Below, in pieces: positions 6,557 through 8,160 of a DNA stretch of 8,160 nt. Origin of the DNA: Methanocorpusculum sp. (GTDB taxonomy: Archaea; Halobacteriota; Methanomicrobia; Methanomicrobiales; Methanocorpusculaceae); the NCBI GenBank assembly GCA_029986195.1, contig DALTYF010000032.1:1-8160 (forward strand). Direction: 5' to 3'. The notes under the pieces are model-generated. The model did not search any database, was not told the DNA's origin, and saw only the letters and a list, made by a program, of their open reading frames with translations. Made by a program: the position numbers and the translations under genes. Within the stretch, counting starts at the first letter, position 1; each line of letters starts with the position of its first letter.

Positions 6557-6598
6557 GTTCCGCGGTGTACTGCGGAACGGACCGTTTTTTCATTTTTT
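6557..6598 (+). terminator. Hairpin/T-tract terminator of the fbp operon
   Basis: Seven bases after the stop, a perfect 7-bp stem pairs GTTCCGC (6557-6563) with GCGGAAC (6572-6578) across an 8-nt loop. T6 at 6585-6590 and T6 at 6593-6598 follow. This is a textbook terminator shape on the + strand. Confidence 0.8.
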
Positions 6599-6600
6599 AT

Positions 6601-7959
6601 TCACACAGGAAAAATCTCTCCTGTGGTTTTTATTCTGCTTGATTGTGTGCCGGGTGAGCGGGCAGAGTGAGATAGAAAAGATTGGTACAAAATATGCAGG
6701 TAAACCTGCATATCTTTTTTAGTGTCCGAAGCCAGTGCATCCACCGGATTCAGGTTTGCGGCTTTCCATGCCGGGTACAGGCCCGACAGCAGGCAGACCA
6801 GAATGCCGATTACAATACCGTACGGGATGTAGATCAGAACCGACGGGGCAAACATCAGACTGATGTTGCCAAACAGCAGGCCGATCACCAGAGCCGATGC
6901 GCCGACGCTCAGAACCCCGCCGATCACCGCGCCGATAAGGCCGATGATCGCCGCTTCATACAGAAACATCAGCAGCACCTGATTGCGGAGCGTGCCGATA
7001 CTGCGGAGAATACCGATCTCACGGATACGTTCGTTCACGCTCATCAGCATCACGTTGAAGATGGCAACTGCTGCAACCAGCAGCGAGATGCCGCCGATGG
7101 CAACCAGGAAGAGTGAGATCATACCAAGACCCTCCTGCATCATCTCCGCAAACTGCCGTGCGTCGATTACAGACACCCGGTTGTCCGTGTCACGGTCGGC
7201 GCGGCCGTTCAGCCGCTTTTCAATCGCGGAGGAGATGGGATCCAGATTATCCAGGTTGCCGGTTTTCACCATTGCAGAACTGTAGAGATTGTGCGTGTTT
7301 ACGATTGATTCATACCAGGTTGTCGTTCCGACAATTGCACTGTCGGTGGAAAACGTCAGCGACATGCCGGTGTTTTCCAGAATACCCACAACACGCACAG
7401 CTTTCGTTGCGCCGTTCTTGTCCGTCATCGTAAGCCGGCTGCCGATACGGAGATCATGGTCGTCTGCAAGTTTTTCGCCGATCAGAACGCCTTCTGTGCC
7501 GCGGGGAACTTTTCCGCTCAGAATCGTCACCAGTTCGGGAATGTCGCCGGGCCTGAGACCATAGGTCTGGGCACCAAACTCTTTGTTCTGAAACTTCATC
7601 ACCTTCGCTCCCTGATACATCGGAATCAGTGAGTAGTCCGAGGTGGCGGATCGTATCGCGGCCTCAATGTCGCGCATATCCTTGGAGGAGAGACCGGTTA
7701 CGGAGATGCCGTCCACCGTTTTCTCCTCGTTTGATGTGATCGTCAGCGAGTTCGTTGATGATGACAGAAGCGATGTCATGTCTGTTGAAAATGCGGCGCC
7801 CATCATGCCAAGCGAGGTAATCGCCAGAACACCGATGATAATGCCGATCATCGAAAGCATTGACCGCAGGAAGTTCAGACGCAGATTCCGCATTGACAGC
7901 TCAAAAATGATCGGGGAGATGATTTTATTGAGAGCCGATGCGGTCTTTTTTTTACTCAT
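6601..7959 (-). CDS. ABC transporter permease, MacB/FtsX family, with atypical C-terminal extension
   Basis: This 452-residue membrane subunit of a type VII (MacB/LolCE-like) ABC transporter uses ATP hydrolysis in the cytoplasm to move its outside domain, usually for export or envelope work. The layout is standard. There is a first membrane helix at about 33-54 after SMRNLRLNFLRSMLSMIG, an external MacB-type domain at about 60-275, then three helices at about 280-306, 333-362 and 373-395. NERIREIGILRSIG at 309-322 is the coupling segment facing the ATPase. The family normally ends just after NPVDAL-R-Y/F; here that point is Leu409, and the ORF runs another 43 basic, unconserved residues. Those bases hold a 10-bp palindrome and a hairpin/T-tract. 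One base added after the Leu409 codon would restore the ending VDAL-x-FGH and a TAA at 6719-6721. A lost stop by a one-base deletion is therefore likely. The ATG at 7959 overlaps the ATPase gene by 8 nt, indicating coupled translation. The cargo is unknown. Confidence 0.88.
   Translation of the reverse strand: MSKKKTASALNKIISPIIFELSMRNLRLNFLRSMLSMIGIIIGVLAITSLGMMGAAFSTDMTSLLSSSTNSLTITSNEEKTVDGISVTGLSSKDMRDIEAAIRSATSDYSLIPMYQGAKVMKFQNKEFGAQTYGLRPGDIPELVTILSGKVPRGTEGVLIGEKLADDHDLRIGSRLTMTDKNGATKAVRVVGILENTGMSLTFSTDSAIVGTTTWYESIVNTHNLYSSAMVKTGNLDNLDPISSAIEKRLNGRADRDTDNRVSVIDARQFAEMMQEGLGMISLFLVAIGGISLLVAAVAIFNVMLMSVNERIREIGILRSIGTLRNQVLLMFLYEAAIIGLIGAVIGGVLSVGASALVIGLLFGNISLMFAPSVLIYIPYGIVIGILVCLLSGLYPAWKAANLNPVDALASDTKKDMQVYLHILYQSFLSHSARSPGTQSSRIKTTGEIFPV
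6604..6631 (+). terminator. Second + strand hairpin/T-tract
   Basis: CACAGGA (6604-6610) pairs with TCCTGTG (6619-6625), a perfect 7-bp stem with an 8-nt loop, followed by T5 at 6627-6631. It would back up the fbp operon terminator. It lies inside the unconserved tail of the opposing permease ORF, which argues that this tail is not selected protein sequence. Confidence 0.5.
6692..6720. terminator. 10-bp palindrome, probable bidirectional terminator
   Basis: ATATGCAGGT (6692-6701) and ACCTGCATAT (6704-6713) are perfect inverted arms around AA. On the + strand C-T6 (6714-6720) follows. On the - strand the stem runs into a short T4. It begins 5 nt beyond the TAA (6719-6721, - strand) that would end a frame-corrected permease, so it is probably that gene's own terminator as well as a barrier for + strand transcription. 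An operator is a less likely reading. Confidence 0.55.
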
Positions 7960-8158
7960 TCACAATTTCCCCGTCACGGATAACAATCGTCCGGTTCGCA
8001 TACGTTGCGGTGTGCGGATCGTGCGTAACCATGACAATGGTTCTTCCTTTCCTGTTCAGATCCTGAAGCAGAGCCATGATCTGTTCGCTCATCTTGGAGT
8101 CGAGGTTTCCCGTCGGTTCATCACAGAGGAGAAGCGCCGGATCGTTTGCAAGGGCACG
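7952..8158 (-). CDS. ABC transporter ATP-binding subunit (MacB/LolD type), C-terminal part
   Basis: The last 68 residues of an ABC ATPase are visible; the gene continues beyond the window edge. The fragment opens with RALANDPALLLCDEPTGNLD, which contains Walker B (LLLCDEP) with the catalytic Glu and the D-loop (GNLDS). The H-switch histidine follows in VMVTHDP, and the protein ends ANRTIVIRDGEIVNE. The EPTGNLDS wording and short C-terminus are typical of the MacB/LolD family, which pairs with FtsX-type permeases. The TAA stop (7952-7954) lies inside the permease start, an 8-nt overlap. The two genes are thus one operon and their products one complex in the cell membrane, with this subunit on the cytoplasmic face. 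Walker A and the signature motif lie outside the window. Confidence 0.93.
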   Translation of the reverse strand, partial: RALANDPALLLCDEPTGNLDSKMSEQIMALLQDLNRKGRTIVMVTHDPHTATYANRTIVIRDGEIVNE

Positions 8159-8160
8159 GG

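Noticed and set aside
6692..6727. A6 run plus palindrome at the permease end as a programmed frameshift site
   Set aside because: On the - strand an A6 run precedes a 10-bp stem, which looks suggestive. But it lies beyond the normal end of the permease family, so there is no conserved protein to reach, and a terminator explains the stem.

Overview
The window reads as the chromosome of a methanogenic or related euryarchaeon. It carries a TATA-box-binding protein, an archaeal Lhr-type helicase end, an acyl-CoA synthetase of the type known from Methanosarcina, a class I fructose-1,6-bisphosphatase, and a relic of the archaeal FBP aldolase/phosphatase. Moderately GC-rich codons and protein style point to Methanomicrobiales, perhaps Methanocorpusculum. 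That family assignment is inference from memory, not a search result. No tRNA, rRNA, CRISPR array, IS element or phage gene was seen.

Layout: (1) 2-235, + strand, the C-terminal end of an Lhr-like helicase. (2) 401-967, - strand, tbp, convergent with the helicase and divergent from (3) 1095-2801, + strand, an AMP-forming medium-chain/branched-chain acyl-CoA synthetase. (4) 2833-4728, - strand, a two-gene operon: an HgdB-like 2-hydroxyacyl-CoA dehydratase or double-cubane-cluster protein, then its HgdC-type ATP-dependent activase, which starts 1 nt after the HgdB stop. The HgdB-like gene is broken by one apparently missing base near 4469-4470. (5) 4817-6550, + strand, class I fructose-1,6-bisphosphatase and, 3 nt later, a shortened homologue of the class V FBP aldolase/phosphatase that has lost nearly all recognisable catalytic residues. 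(6) 6601-8158, - strand, a MacB/FtsX-type ABC transporter: the end of the ATPase gene overlaps the permease by 8 nt. The permease ORF runs about 43 residues past its normal family end, through hairpins that look like terminators.

How the genes work together: fbp and its pseudoenzyme partner form one gluconeogenic unit ending in a clear hairpin/T-tract terminator. The dehydratase-like protein and activase form a low-potential electron-transfer pair in which ATP hydrolysis drives reduction of an iron-sulfur cluster. The ABC ATPase and permease form one exporter-type complex.

Most interesting points: the catalytically dead FBPA/P paralogue beside an intact FBPase; the DCCP-like pair with a single-base lesion; the permease tail, which a second one-base loss would explain; the three hairpin/T-tract units in the convergent gap; and an inverted repeat that takes in the tbp start codon. 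Every gap between genes is shorter than 300 bases.
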